Notes under the pieces: generated by a model | Told to the model about the DNA's origin: nothing | Seen by the model: the letters and a program-made list of their open reading frames with translations, nothing else | Database searches by the model: none | Program-made: the position numbers and the translations under genes | Assembly: GCA_002726655.1 (NCBI GenBank) | Contig: PBRP01000067.1 | Coordinates: 1 to 59,236, forward strand | DNA length: 59,236 nt | Direction: 5' to 3' | Source of the DNA: Gammaproteobacteria bacterium | GTDB lineage: Bacteria; Pseudomonadota; Gammaproteobacteria; Pseudomonadales; Azotimanducaceae | Shown: positions 27,668-37,032 of the stretch, one piece after another | How the letters are laid out: each line of letters starts with the position of its first letter | Position numbering within the stretch: the first letter of the stretch is position 1

Positions 27668-28495
27668 ATGAACCAGCGATTACATGCATTTATATACGAG
27701 GACAAATATTCCGGGCTAATTTTAGCGGTTGGCCTCCTGTTGCTGCTGACAATCTGGTATGCAAGTTTCGGGATATTTTCCATGCATACGACAGTCGGAT
27801 TCGACAGTCGATTACAACTCGTTGGTCAGGTTCTGCTGCTGATACTTCTTCCCAGCTACCTCGCGGCGGCACTTATTTTCGCCCAGAGGCGCTCGCTGCA
27901 GCTGGCGCAACAGATTCAATCTGTCGCTGTTTTTAACTTCGCCCATTATATCGAGCTGGTTCCCAGGCGGACTTTACTTATCGGGTGTCTGGTGGGCGGT
28001 TTCTTTTCCCTGCTCAACCTGCCCGGTGACCCAGGATCCATCATCAGAAGCAATAGCAGCGTGGTCTATGTCATTGCAGTAGGGCAGATTTTGTTGTGGG
28101 TCTTTGTAGGTTTTCTCCTGGCTATCCGATTTCACGTGGCTCGCACTTTTTACAAGGCAGGAAAAAGAGTGAAGCTGGACATATTTGAGCCCTCTGGTCT
28201 TAAGCCCTTCGGTCAGGAAGGGTTGACGGACGCGTTGCTGGTCGTTGGCGCTTTGACTATTACCGTAGTGCAATCAATCGACGCACAATTTCGTCTGGGG
28301 AACTACATGAACGCCTTCCTGGTAACGCTTCCCGCGACTACTGTATTGATGGTGATGCCCATGTACTCGCTGCACCGGCGGATAGTCGATTGTAAGAATG
28401 AGGAACTGCGACAAATAAATGCAAGCATTCTTGCCGCACCAAAAGATCTGGCAGGTAACCATGTCGATCAGCTGGAGTCTTTGTTGCAGAGGTGA
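27668..28495 (+). CDS. Uncharacterised multi-pass membrane protein
   Basis: 275 aa with about six hydrophobic segments, including GLILAVGLLLLLTIWYASF near the N-terminus and ALTITVVQSIDA later. No family is recognised. The C-terminal 50 residues are hydrophilic. It is divergent from the DedA-rhodanese gene across 114 bp. It could be a sensor or regulator membrane domain, but nothing in the sequence proves this. Confidence 0.7.
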   Translation: MNQRLHAFIYEDKYSGLILAVGLLLLLTIWYASFGIFSMHTTVGFDSRLQLVGQVLLLILLPSYLAAALIFAQRRSLQLAQQIQSVAVFNFAHYIELVPRRTLLIGCLVGGFFSLLNLPGDPGSIIRSNSSVVYVIAVGQILLWVFVGFLLAIRFHVARTFYKAGKRVKLDIFEPSGLKPFGQEGLTDALLVVGALTITVVQSIDAQFRLGNYMNAFLVTLPATTVLMVMPMYSLHRRIVDCKNEELRQINASILAAPKDLAGNHVDQLESLLQR

Positions 28496-28831
28496 GAGCG
28501 AATAAAAACCTTACCCACCTGGCCCCTCGATATGTCGATAGTTTCCAGATTACTGTTGTACATTATTGTTCCCCCGCTTGCCTGGTTTGGTGCAGCTTTT
28601 GTTGAAATAGCACTGGAAGGCTTCCTTGGCACACCCTGACGCCTTTATCAAAGCAACTCTGATCACGCGATTTTTCACGCGCACACTCTAGCCCGTTGTT
28701 ATATCGGTGTTAGCTCATGTGTTGGTCCAATACTCGTCGCTCTGATATCAGGAAGAGTCAGGAACAGGGTCTATAGAATGGCTGGCATCAGTTCCTCTCG
28801 CTAACAGGAATAAGGGACAATTGATGGACGG
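28496..28831. other. 336-bp gap with one weak small ORF
   Basis: The gap holds a possible 35-aa hydrophobic ORF at 28532-28639 (starts MSIVSRLLLYIIVPPLAWFG) that ends in TGA, after which the same frame stays open for 54 codons. It has no clear ribosome binding site, no SECIS-like loop and no recognised family. Otherwise I see nothing. Confidence 0.4.
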
Positions 28832-29665
28832 CTAGTGTATCCACTTGGTAATGAGGTCTGGAGCTACCCGCTCAAAATACCAGTTACTCACTTTTACGCC
28901 TGCTACATTGAGTTTGAGCTCGCCCGGGTCCATTTGTTCCAGCTCATATGCGTTGCTGTTCGTCTGTTTAAAAGACTCTGCACAGACATAGACTGGAACA
29001 CCATGATAACGGGCTGACATGGCCATGAGGCTGGTACCGCATTTGTTGATGATGGAACCATCTTCAAGTAATGCATCGGCTCCAACTACTACTTTGTTGG
29101 CCCTTGGCATCCACAAATTGATTTGCGCTTCGGTAATGTAGGTCGGTCGCATGCCCAGCGCCACGAGATACGCGGCCAGCACCTTGCCTTCGTCGCCGGG
29201 CCGGGATTCAGTTACGATGATATGAACCCTTGTTTTTGAAAGCCTGCTCAAGACCTTCTTGATAGTCGAACTGATACTGTGGGTCATAATCACATCACCA
29301 GGCTTGATCTGGTTTACCATTTCAATTACTGCCTGAGATTGGGCCTCCCGAGCAAATGATTTTGCTTCAGCACAGTGATCAATAATTAGTTTCCGATAAG
29401 CTTTGAGGTCACGTGAGTTGAATTGTGATATTGGTAGACGTACTCGTTCCAGCAAATTGTTGAGTGCCACCATGCTGGGTCTGGACGATTGGAGTGAACG
29501 TATCAGCGATTGCATACGCTGCTGGAAGACGGCTAAAAGAACGGTATCTGTTGCATTGGCTGCTTTGGAGATTCCATCAAGTGCAAGTAGTGCAAGGTCA
29601 GTTGAACCATGTGTGCGGTCGTTGGCGATATCGTTCAGCAATTTGTCCTGTTGCACGTTTACCAA
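28832..29665 (-). CDS. eIF2B alpha/beta/delta-like protein
   Basis: 277 aa related to the translation-factor eIF2B alpha family, which in bacteria and archaea includes methylthioribose-1-phosphate and ribose-1,5-bisphosphate isomerases. Family blocks are GDVIMTHSISSTIKKVL, TESRPGDEGKVLA, VVGADALLEDGSIINKCGTS and VPVYVCAESFK. The N-terminal 100 residues are helical. The start is TTG 29665 or GTG 29656. No methionine-salvage or Rubisco genes are nearby, so an isomerase role is unproven. Confidence 0.75.
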   Translation of the reverse strand: MVNVQQDKLLNDIANDRTHGSTDLALLALDGISKAANATDTVLLAVFQQRMQSLIRSLQSSRPSMVALNNLLERVRLPISQFNSRDLKAYRKLIIDHCAEAKSFAREAQSQAVIEMVNQIKPGDVIMTHSISSTIKKVLSRLSKTRVHIIVTESRPGDEGKVLAAYLVALGMRPTYITEAQINLWMPRANKVVVGADALLEDGSIINKCGTSLMAMSARYHGVPVYVCAESFKQTNSNAYELEQMDPGELKLNVAGVKVSNWYFERVAPDLITKWIH

Positions 29666-29720
29666 TTTCTATGCCATGGAGTCCTATTCCGGTTTCTCGC
29701 CCCGCCTTCCTGCCCGCGAG

Positions 29721-29816
29721 TTAAAAAAGCCCCAGTGGATCGTATTTGGTGCGGAGGCTATCAAGACGTGACATGTTAGCATCTTTAATGAAACGAGCGA
29801 TCTCAGCTGTCGGACA
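29721..29816 (-). pseudogene. Possible C-terminal remnant of a FAD-linked oxidase
   Basis: A 31-aa open stretch ends in MSRLDSLRTKYDPLGLF and a stop. This resembles the common C-terminus of berberine-bridge-type FAD oxidases (RL..LK.KYDP..LF). No upstream part remains. The match is short. Confidence 0.3.
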
Positions 29817-29881
29817 CTATTGGTTAGTCCCTATTCCTGGAAGAGCGCCCGGGAGAGTTCCTGGAAGAGTGTTTGGTCTAC

Positions 29882-30634
29882 TTAGACTGGTGTCATTCTG
29901 AGTAATCGATAACCCAGATCAAGCTCGGTGATATTGTTTAACTGACCGTACCGTTTATTCCATTCTCCTGAATCAAGATCATTCTTAAGTCGTTCAAGCG
30001 TATGCTCGACCAGGGCCGAATCCAATAGATTGAACGTTGATATTGATCTGCGTACTTCAGAGGAAAAATAGGCATTTGGTCTTCGCCAGTAAGCACCGAG
30101 AAAACCATCGGTGCAATCAAAAGGTACGGGAACCGTGATACTTTCAGTCTTCCACTGATTCAGGCTCGCTTCTGATTCAATATCCTCGATGGAAGAGAAT
30201 ATTTTCTGATCGATCTCACGGATGGCTGGGAAATAGTCCAGTAACCAGAAGTCGTAGAGGTCCGGCTTGTGGGTAAGTAAGACCACAGAGTGTTGACTAA
30301 CGCGAAGCATTTCCTTGAGGCCTTTCTTCCAGTTTTCCCAGTGATGCAGGGTCAGTATTCCCATAGATGCTTCCACAGAATTGTCCCCTAGAGGGATCGC
30401 CTCTGCGATTCCCTGGATCCGCTTGCCTGTGCCCTCGTATTGGCTGAGCATCAGGGCAGAAGGCTCAATGGCATAGACCTCGCGATCCAGAGGCTCATAA
30501 GACCCGGTGCCTGCACCAATGTTCGCGACCCTGTCGGCATTCCCCAGCGCCTTGTGGACGATGGTTGCTATCCTCTTGTCGGGAATTCTAAGGCTGGTGT
30601 AACCCTTTCCTATCTCGTCGTACCAGTCGTTCAT
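29882..30634 (-). CDS. Class I SAM-dependent methyltransferase
   Basis: 250 aa. The SAM-binding motif I is VANIGAGTGSYEP, with an acidic residue at the end of strand 2 in YAIEPSALML and the motif around ASMGILTLHHWENWKKGL. The acceptor substrate is unknown. It is divergent from the SDR gene across 174 bp. Confidence 0.85.
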   Translation of the reverse strand: MNDWYDEIGKGYTSLRIPDKRIATIVHKALGNADRVANIGAGTGSYEPLDREVYAIEPSALMLSQYEGTGKRIQGIAEAIPLGDNSVEASMGILTLHHWENWKKGLKEMLRVSQHSVVLLTHKPDLYDFWLLDYFPAIREIDQKIFSSIEDIESEASLNQWKTESITVPVPFDCTDGFLGAYWRRPNAYFSSEVRRSISTFNLLDSALVEHTLERLKNDLDSGEWNKRYGQLNNITELDLGYRLLRMTPV

Positions 30635-30808
30635 AGACTATCTTCGGCTCATGGGGGTTTCAAAGGGCTTTTGGTTCTCTGGCTTTCGATCCTGGCGCTA
30701 TCTCAAGACTACTTGAACCCGAATTAGGTTTCACTAGCAAATATGGATTTCCCGTTAGGGGGCAGCTAAAGTCCCTGTATACTTATCCGAAAGTAGCGAG
30801 GTTAAAAG

Positions 30809-31651
30809 GTGACATCAATTGGCAGTCAGCCATTTTCCGGGAAAGTGGCAATAGTGAATGGTGGAACTCGTGGGATAGGCAGAGAGATAGCGCTGCAGCT
30901 AGCTGATGCAGGGGCGCGTGTTGTCATCACAGGCCGCACAAGCCATCAGGGCGAGAAGACATTGACGCTACTTGAATCGAAGGATAGCGGTGGTGCCATA
31001 TTCGTGCAGATGGATGCGACAAAAGAGGCCGAGATTGTTGCATTGCATGAGAAGGTAGTAGCTGCGTTCGGCGGCTTCGATTTCGCCGTCAATAATCTTG
31101 GCGTCGAAGACACTCCCCTGGCTACGATAGACGAAAGCAGTGAAGCGGTTTTCGATCTCTGTGTTTCCATCAAGGCAAAGTCAGCGTTTCTGGGTATGAA
31201 GCACCAGGTCCTTCATTTTAAAGAAGAACGAAAGCCCGGTGCGATAGTCAACGTTTCCTCCATGATCGGGCTTGGGGGGCATGCAAACGTCCCGGCCTAC
31301 ACAGCAGCTAATGGTGCCGTTCAGTCGCTGACCAAATCAGTGGCTATTGAGGTTGCGGATATCGGCATTCGTGTTAATTGCGTCTGCCCCGGTGCGATTG
31401 ATGATTCTCCCATGCTGCACAGATTCACTGGAGGGAGGGATGGATCAGATGCGGCTGATGACAATGTCGTCGAGGGGGAATTCTACAAGGGGTACATAGA
31501 CCAGGCGAACAATACATACCCTATGAAGAAACTGCCCACTGTAGGAGAGGTGGCAGGCGCCGTGATATTTTTGCTATCACCCTCTGCAAGCGCCATTACC
31601 GGGCATCTGCTCCCTGTCGATGGAGGCTTTACAGTTAATTTGAGCCGTTGA
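30809..31651 (+). CDS. Short-chain dehydrogenase/reductase
   Basis: 280-aa classical SDR. The nucleotide-binding motif is VNGGTRGIGREIALQ and NNLGVED corresponds to the NNAG motif. The catalytic Ser is in IVNVSSMIG and the Tyr-x3-x motif is YTAANGAVQSLTKS. Here Tyr is followed by TAAN, not xxxK, so the usual catalytic Lys is replaced by Asn, unusual for an active SDR. GTG start at 30809 with GCGAGG 7 nt upstream. It is convergent with the ATP-grasp gene. Confidence 0.87.
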   Translation: MTSIGSQPFSGKVAIVNGGTRGIGREIALQLADAGARVVITGRTSHQGEKTLTLLESKDSGGAIFVQMDATKEAEIVALHEKVVAAFGGFDFAVNNLGVEDTPLATIDESSEAVFDLCVSIKAKSAFLGMKHQVLHFKEERKPGAIVNVSSMIGLGGHANVPAYTAANGAVQSLTKSVAIEVADIGIRVNCVCPGAIDDSPMLHRFTGGRDGSDAADDNVVEGEFYKGYIDQANNTYPMKKLPTVGEVAGAVIFLLSPSASAITGHLLPVDGGFTVNLSR

Positions 31652-31663
31652 TCTGGCAGCCTG

Positions 31664-32953
31664 TTAGATGGGTATCCTGTCCGCGTTGGCGAATTCCTGT
31701 CCGCCAAAACGTTTTTTGGCTTCCGTTCTGAAAGCCGGAAAGTCACCCCTGACAATTGACCAGATTGATACGAATGAATTGCCCTCGATTTCCACATCGA
31801 ATGGCATAAATCCCAGGGGTATCACATCGAACTGACCAGAACTGTGCCCCGGTAATTTGCTCTCAACATAGTCCAGGTACTCCAGGCATTTGTCTTTACT
31901 GATCAGGTCATAGTAAGCGACTGAATCAACATCGGTCTTTAGCACCTTAAGTATTTCACTTGGGAACAGTCCGGCAGTCCAGCGGGGATTAATCTCCGTT
32001 ACGATGATCTCTCCCTGCTTGCCGATAAAAAAGTCTATGCCAAAGTTGTTGCCGTCACTGGTGCCGAAACCGAATGCTCTAGCGTACTCACCGACATTGA
32101 TCAGAATTTTTTCCTGTTCCTCAGTCAATGGAGGGGTGGCATGAAAGAGGTTACCAATCCAGAGTCCGTCTGCGAGCAGAATTCGCCGGACATTATCGAT
32201 GCTTATGCCGGTATCCGTAATGTTGAGGTCAATCGTCCACTCCTGGTAATAGTCAAACGAAATTCTCTGCTGCAGAATCACCGGGGCAGACTCAATATAA
32301 TCTTTCAGGTAGGCCTCAGCCGCGGCAATATCATCAACCGGGGCGACATTTCGTCCACCGGCAAAGCCGGTCATCTTCAGGATGACTTCACCATTGTGTT
32401 TCTCAAAGAAGGCTTCAGCTTCCTCATTACCAGCCAGTGGCTGATTGGTGATGATCGTGTCCGGTACGGGAATGCCGAAAGAAGGGGAGTTTTCAGCAAA
32501 GTGATACTTCGAATTCAAATTCAGATTTCTTGCCATCTCTTCATTATTGTGGTGAAGCGCCTCGTTTGAGCGGCTTACCATGAGTAGATTGATCATCTCC
32601 ACAGGGGGCAGCGCCTTAGCGAGATCGTCGTAGTAGGTATCCTTAGGCGCATAAACAAGGTGATCCAGGGGAACCATATCGAGGCCGATTTTCGAAAGGA
32701 GAGCATGGTATCTATTTAGAATCTCATCGAAGGGTGCCGATTTAAAGTCATCATACATACCGACATAGTCCTGATTCTTGCTGATTGCCATCAAGGACAC
32801 CTGTTGATGCCCCAGCAAACGAACATTTTCGTCATGATCCGCCTTCTGTTTTTCGGTCAGATTCTGCATGTCATAGAACATGGGTATATCATCAGCTGAC
32901 ATGGCATAGAGTGTCGATTCAGGTCGGTTGGGAGAGTATGCACCTGATTTCAT
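31664..32953 (-). CDS. ATP-grasp domain protein
   Basis: 429 aa. Recognised by the ATP-grasp layout: TIDLNITDTGISIDN, GNNFGIDFFIGKQGEIIVTE and INPRWTAGLFPSEIL, the last giving the metal-binding Glu and Asn. It probably forms an acyl-phosphate and ligates an amine or thiol, but the substrate is unknown. The frame is open to 33040; ATG 32953 has AGGAG 6 nt upstream and is preferred. The gene neighbours a DUF7064/7065-like gene on the same strand 243 bp upstream. Confidence 0.8.
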   Translation of the reverse strand: MKSGAYSPNRPESTLYAMSADDIPMFYDMQNLTEKQKADHDENVRLLGHQQVSLMAISKNQDYVGMYDDFKSAPFDEILNRYHALLSKIGLDMVPLDHLVYAPKDTYYDDLAKALPPVEMINLLMVSRSNEALHHNNEEMARNLNLNSKYHFAENSPSFGIPVPDTIITNQPLAGNEEAEAFFEKHNGEVILKMTGFAGGRNVAPVDDIAAAEAYLKDYIESAPVILQQRISFDYYQEWTIDLNITDTGISIDNVRRILLADGLWIGNLFHATPPLTEEQEKILINVGEYARAFGFGTSDGNNFGIDFFIGKQGEIIVTEINPRWTAGLFPSEILKVLKTDVDSVAYYDLISKDKCLEYLDYVESKLPGHSSGQFDVIPLGFMPFDVEIEGNSFVSIWSIVRGDFPAFRTEAKKRFGGQEFANADRIPI

Positions 32954-33136
32954 ATAAGACTCCTGGCATTGGAATTTACGGTTCGATATCGCGCGATTAT
33001 TGCACAGATTATTGCGCGTAAACTTGTATTGCATCTCCATCCACCAGGTTCTTTCATCACTAGAGCTCCTATAGGTCTGCAGCCCCGGGGGATTGCGCAG
33101 ATTCGTGACCGGTTACCCTTGAGTTTTCCCTGTGCA

Positions 33137-33180
33137 ATGGATAGTTCCGTGAATGGATAGTTCCGAGATAGATAGTTCCG
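33137..33180. repeat. Three copies of a 16-bp repeat (ATGGATAGTTCCG)
   Basis: Three direct copies containing gatagttccg lie between the ATP-grasp and DUF7064/7065-like genes, a small slippage repeat. Confidence 0.7.
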
Positions 33181-33196
33181 CCGTGGCTGGCGTCTT

Positions 33197-34213
33197 CTAA
33201 TAGCGCCAGCGTGGAAAGGCTGGTTCGATTGAATACTCAGCAACGCCGTAGCCGCGTTCGCCAGTTTCCTCAACCTCGAAGTCAAAGAAACCCTCGTAGC
33301 AGTCCAGCAGACACTCGGCATCGTTTTCGCCGCGCATTAGACCGTTCACGGTCTGGGCGTATTTTCGCCCGGTCCTTACATGGATGATGTCACCGTCGGG
33401 CAGCGTGAACTTGTAGCGAAAGCTCATGGCGCTTCGCCCGTCCAGTTCCAGGCGGCATTCAAGACACTCGGCATTGCGAATCGCCCTGCTGCCGTTTTTA
33501 TCGGACAGAAACCCCCCGACCTGCACCTGATCCGAATCGGTTAGATTGTAGGGTCCGACCTCTGGATTCATGAAACCAAAAGCGTTTAGATGAAAGTTGT
33601 CGGTCTGAATCGATGGCCAATAGTGACTGAGAGAATCCCGCAGAGTCAGCGGTTTCTGAAACTCCCAGGGTGACCCGCTGGTGAATCTGTCCGTCCAGGA
33701 ATGATCGCGATGGGAATAACAATGAATCTGTCGTCGCCCCTGCTTCGGTCCAGCCCGAACTTCAAATTCACCCTGGCACAGCATTCCCTGCTCATAGTGT
33801 CCGCCGTAGACACCGGCTGACTTGAGCGGATTACCATGTACGCAGTCTTCATAGTCGAAGACGGGGAACCGACCGGTAAAGGTTACATCGAAACCGTACT
33901 TATCATTGTCGGCCTGTATACGGAGTTCTTTCTGGGGTTTGATGACCTCATAGATCATTCGCCCACCATCGGTCAGCTTGTCGAATTTGCCTATGTCATG
34001 CCAGGGTGCCTTGTTGGCCCAGGGCATTGGAATGCCGTCAATCACCAGGCAGGTGCTGAATCGCGCGTAACCCTTGTTGGTCACGTGCATGTGATTGATG
34101 CCATGGATGTCTGCTTCCCGGTCTACAAACGAGAACCACAGGTTGTCGCTCCAGAGTCCTTCGGTTCCTTCAGGCGCCGGGTGCAGGTATTCGTCATTGT
34201 CTTTAATTGTCAC
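33197..34213 (-). CDS. DUF7064/DUF7065-like (AttH/CrtC-related) protein
   Basis: 338 aa, no signal peptide or membrane segment. The sequence is beta-rich with WSDNLWFSFVDREADIHGIN at the start, a CYSHRDHSWTDR block near the middle, and FRYKFTLPDGDIIHVRTGRK near the end. This pattern recalls the two-lobed lipocalin-like proteins near CrtC/AttH and DUF7064/7065, often found beside SDRs and ligand-modifying enzymes. I assign the family from memory and with moderate certainty. Function unknown. Confidence 0.6.
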   Translation of the reverse strand: MTIKDNDEYLHPAPEGTEGLWSDNLWFSFVDREADIHGINHMHVTNKGYARFSTCLVIDGIPMPWANKAPWHDIGKFDKLTDGGRMIYEVIKPQKELRIQADNDKYGFDVTFTGRFPVFDYEDCVHGNPLKSAGVYGGHYEQGMLCQGEFEVRAGPKQGRRQIHCYSHRDHSWTDRFTSGSPWEFQKPLTLRDSLSHYWPSIQTDNFHLNAFGFMNPEVGPYNLTDSDQVQVGGFLSDKNGSRAIRNAECLECRLELDGRSAMSFRYKFTLPDGDIIHVRTGRKYAQTVNGLMRGENDAECLLDCYEGFFDFEVEETGERGYGVAEYSIEPAFPRWRY

Positions 34214-34580
34214 CGGAATAGAATCTCAATATCGTTTTAGGTAAGCCGCAAGTCGTTTAGTGTCTGGTATACAGTGATAGTAAAAGCGGATCAAGTTCGA
34301 AGATCCAATACAGGTGGGGCAAAAGGAGAACACCACTTATAAATCCAGCGCTACCATGAATACGATTTCTCTTTTTCCATTTCAGAGTGCAGTTCCGATT
34401 TAACTCGACTTCGTTTTTGCACCTGCAAGGTGGTCGCCATAAGTATGAATAACAAGTAGCCGAAACTTGCGGGTCTATTGATTGGCTGGCTCATGGCTGC
34501 TACATTTCTGAGCCATAGCGAACAAATCGGCAACCAAACAGCTCAAAGCCTGGCGGCCTTGATTGAATCGGAGGTATTTC
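34214..34580. other. 367-bp divergent intergenic region
   Basis: Lies between the divergent DUF7064/7065-like and PNPOx-fold genes and should hold both promoters. A weak 47-aa minus ORF (34494..34351, one hydrophobic stretch) has no ribosome binding site. Nothing else was recognised. Confidence 0.5.
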
Positions 34581-35039
34581 ATGGCAGAAGAACAGGAACT
34601 ATGGGAAGATCTGAGTGCTTTTCGTATGGACCCGGAAACCATTCAGGAGTGTATCGAAGCAGCAACAGGCTGTACCGTGACCTGGATGGACGGCAAGGGT
34701 CGGGCCATGGGGGTCTGGATCACGCCCGCACTGATTGATGGCGAGGTCTGGGTGACGACAACGACCAACCGTACCAAAACCAAAGCCTGGCTCAAGGACA
34801 ACAGGACCACCGTTATTTTTGGCGTTGCGGGATTGGGCTCTGTGTCGATCGTTGGTACTGTGCACCTTACGGATGACCCTGCCAAGCGCAGGCGGTTCCT
34901 TGAAGTTCTATATGAAAAGTCCTTCCAGCAGGATGAAGCGCACAGGGAACGGTGGATGGGTTCGATGGATTCTGATGGTCGACTCGTGGGACGCATTGAA
35001 GTGGAAAAATACATCACGTTTGATGAGCGCAAGGCATGA
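34581..35039 (+). CDS. Pyridoxamine 5'-phosphate oxidase-fold protein
   Basis: 152 aa from ATG 34581, with GGAGG 6 nt upstream at 34570-34574; an upstream TTG at 34563 is less likely. The split-barrel PNPOx-like fold is suggested by GVWITPALIDGEVWVTTTTN, then RTKTKAWLKDNRTTVIFGVA, and VSIVGTVHLTDDPAKRRRFL. FMN or F420 could be the cofactor. It pairs with a second PNPOx-fold gene 73 bp downstream. Confidence 0.75.
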   Translation: MAEEQELWEDLSAFRMDPETIQECIEAATGCTVTWMDGKGRAMGVWITPALIDGEVWVTTTTNRTKTKAWLKDNRTTVIFGVAGLGSVSIVGTVHLTDDPAKRRRFLEVLYEKSFQQDEAHRERWMGSMDSDGRLVGRIEVEKYITFDERKA

Positions 35040-35112
35040 GTGAAGCTATACCTGCTTTGGAAACGATTTCAATTCGTCTGGGTCATCTAAAAACTTCCTA
35101 AAGGAATAAACT

Positions 35113-35538
35113 ATGAGTCTGAATATGAACAGGAACGAGCGGGAAGCATTTCTCGCCGATGTGCACGTTGGTGTCATTTCCATCCCAAGGGAAGGGAGAG
35201 CGCCTCTTACAGCGCCTATTTGGTATTCCTACGAGCCAGGTGGTGAAGTTTTGGTTGGAATGGGGCGAGATTCCCTCAAGGGACGGTTGATTAGCGAAGG
35301 CGTGGTGATCTCCCTGTGTGCCCAGGACGAGAATCCACCCTATAAATATGTCACTGTTGAAGGGCCAGTGATCAGTGTTACCGAGACGGATAGTGAACGC
35401 GATACTCGCCCCATGGCTATTCGATATCTTGGCAAGGAATTAGGTAATCAGTACGCAGATCAATCTGTCAGTGAGGGAAACATCCAGGTTCGAATCAAAC
35501 CGGAAGTCTGGTTGACCGTTGATTATGGAAAGCTCTAG
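35113..35538 (+). CDS. Pyridoxamine 5'-phosphate oxidase-fold protein
   Basis: 141 aa with AAGGA 8 nt before ATG 35113. It begins FLADVHVGVISIPREGRAPL and continues APIWYSYEPGGEVLVGMGRD and YVTVEGPVISV, a small split-barrel flavin reductase-like layout. It is not close in sequence to the gene before it. The following 150 bp show no gene. Confidence 0.78.
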   Translation: MSLNMNRNEREAFLADVHVGVISIPREGRAPLTAPIWYSYEPGGEVLVGMGRDSLKGRLISEGVVISLCAQDENPPYKYVTVEGPVISVTETDSERDTRPMAIRYLGKELGNQYADQSVSEGNIQVRIKPEVWLTVDYGKL

Positions 35539-35688
35539 ACAAATTGACATTAAAAGTGCTTCTGATGCGAGGCTTCTTGTTACGGTACAGCCTTGTAAAG
35601 TAGGATTGCATTGCACCATTTTTAGCCTCCCTCAAAATAGGGTGACTTGATACTATCTGGTCATCCGTACAACAAAGGATTGTGAACT

Positions 35689-37020
35689 ATGGGAAAAAGT
35701 AAATCGGAAGTCATCTGGGGTAGAAGGTGCCACCCTTTCTTTAATGGCTCTATTCTAGTGATAGTCCTCAGTCAATGTTTTTCAGCCCCATCTCAAGCGT
35801 CGTCTGACCAGAGCTATGAAACCCTTCGACAATGGATCAGTGCTGATTCCCCCAATGCCAATGAGCTTACTCCCGGGCAACATCTAACGGAAAAAGACAG
35901 GGAAAAGTACCTGGAGCAGCTCATTCCCCAGTCGGCATGGGAATACTACATATTTGCTGGCATGGATATGGAGATAGGGGCAACAGGTCACTATCCGGCA
36001 CCGCAGAACTGGAACCAAAAGTCGGCCACTGATTATCAGCTGGATGAGCAGGGCGTGTTGGTGGGTTTCACTGGTGGGAAATTTCCATTCCCTGAAATCA
36101 AGCCAGACGATCCAGAGGCTGCCCAGAAGGCTACCTGGAACATGCTCTGGAGACCCGGTACTGACAACTATGATATGCCTATGGTGACCTGGTTGCGAAG
36201 TGAAAATGGTCAACTGGACCGGCAAATGGAATTTGTCGGGGTGTCAGCGACCTATGCCAGGGGAGACCATAGCCTGGTGCCGGGTTATGAGGAAGTCAAA
36301 AGCAAGTCGATCATGGAGTTTCGCTCCCCGCGGGATATGGCCGGCACAAAGAGCATGACCATCACCTATGTCGATCACTACAAGGAAAATTCCGGCTGGA
36401 TGTACATGCCCGCGCAGCGTAAACCCCGGCGAACCCTGTCTTCAGAACGCACCGGTGAGAGCATGGGTATGGACATGATTAAGGAAGACGCACTTGGGTT
36501 TTCGGGAAAGGTATACGAGAACAACTGGACTTACCTGGGAAAAAGATCAGTGCTTGCTACGGTCAATGTTCGTGACAACCCAGAGTTTGGCGGACCACAC
36601 CTGTGGGTGCCACACAAGGCACGCTGGGAAGTGCGGGAAAGCCATGTCGTTCTGATCGAGCCTAAGGCAGACAATCATCCCTATAGTTACCGCATCGTTT
36701 TCATCGATGCTGAAACCTACTGGACACACTGGATGTTCGCGTTTGATCGTGAGGACGACCGGTTGTTGCGCATGAACCAGCATTTTCTCAAATACTCCGA
36801 AAGTTATGCCACAGAGGTTGCGCAGCAGGCACCCTTTGTGAAGCAGGACTATTCAAAAAACCTGGGGTACAACGTGTTCCTGCACCTTGGTGAAACTGAC
36901 ATCAATGCCAAAAAACCCCATGCTACGCTGACTCATTGCTACGTCAAGAAGAGGAATTTTTCAGCAGCGCGAGCCAAACAATTTTACTCCCTTCGCAACA
37001 TGACCAGTGGTCGCCGTTAG
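35689..37020 (+). CDS. DUF1329 protein, exported
   Basis: 443 aa. A long signal region (hydrophobic GSILVIVLSQCFSAPSQA, about residues 20-37) precedes a DUF1329 domain related to the LolA/outer-membrane lipoprotein-sorting fold: SGWMYMPAQRKPRRTLSSER and the C-terminal TDINAKKPHATLTHCYVKKR are typical. DUF1329 genes usually sit beside a DUF1302 gene, as here, and may handle hydrophobic compounds at the outer membrane. Confidence 0.87.
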   Translation: MGKSKSEVIWGRRCHPFFNGSILVIVLSQCFSAPSQASSDQSYETLRQWISADSPNANELTPGQHLTEKDREKYLEQLIPQSAWEYYIFAGMDMEIGATGHYPAPQNWNQKSATDYQLDEQGVLVGFTGGKFPFPEIKPDDPEAAQKATWNMLWRPGTDNYDMPMVTWLRSENGQLDRQMEFVGVSATYARGDHSLVPGYEEVKSKSIMEFRSPRDMAGTKSMTITYVDHYKENSGWMYMPAQRKPRRTLSSERTGESMGMDMIKEDALGFSGKVYENNWTYLGKRSVLATVNVRDNPEFGGPHLWVPHKARWEVRESHVVLIEPKADNHPYSYRIVFIDAETYWTHWMFAFDREDDRLLRMNQHFLKYSESYATEVAQQAPFVKQDYSKNLGYNVFLHLGETDINAKKPHATLTHCYVKKRNFSAARAKQFYSLRNMTSGRR

Positions 37021-37032
37021 TAGATAAATACT

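Noticed and set aside
28532-28639. Possible third selenoprotein: small hydrophobic ORF with TGA followed by 54 open codons
   Set aside because: TGA is not at a known redox Cys, no hairpin with G at the loop start lies 16-37 nt downstream, and no family is recognised.
34351-34494. 47-aa minus ORF with one hydrophobic stretch
   Set aside because: No ribosome binding site and no family; coding status cannot be supported.
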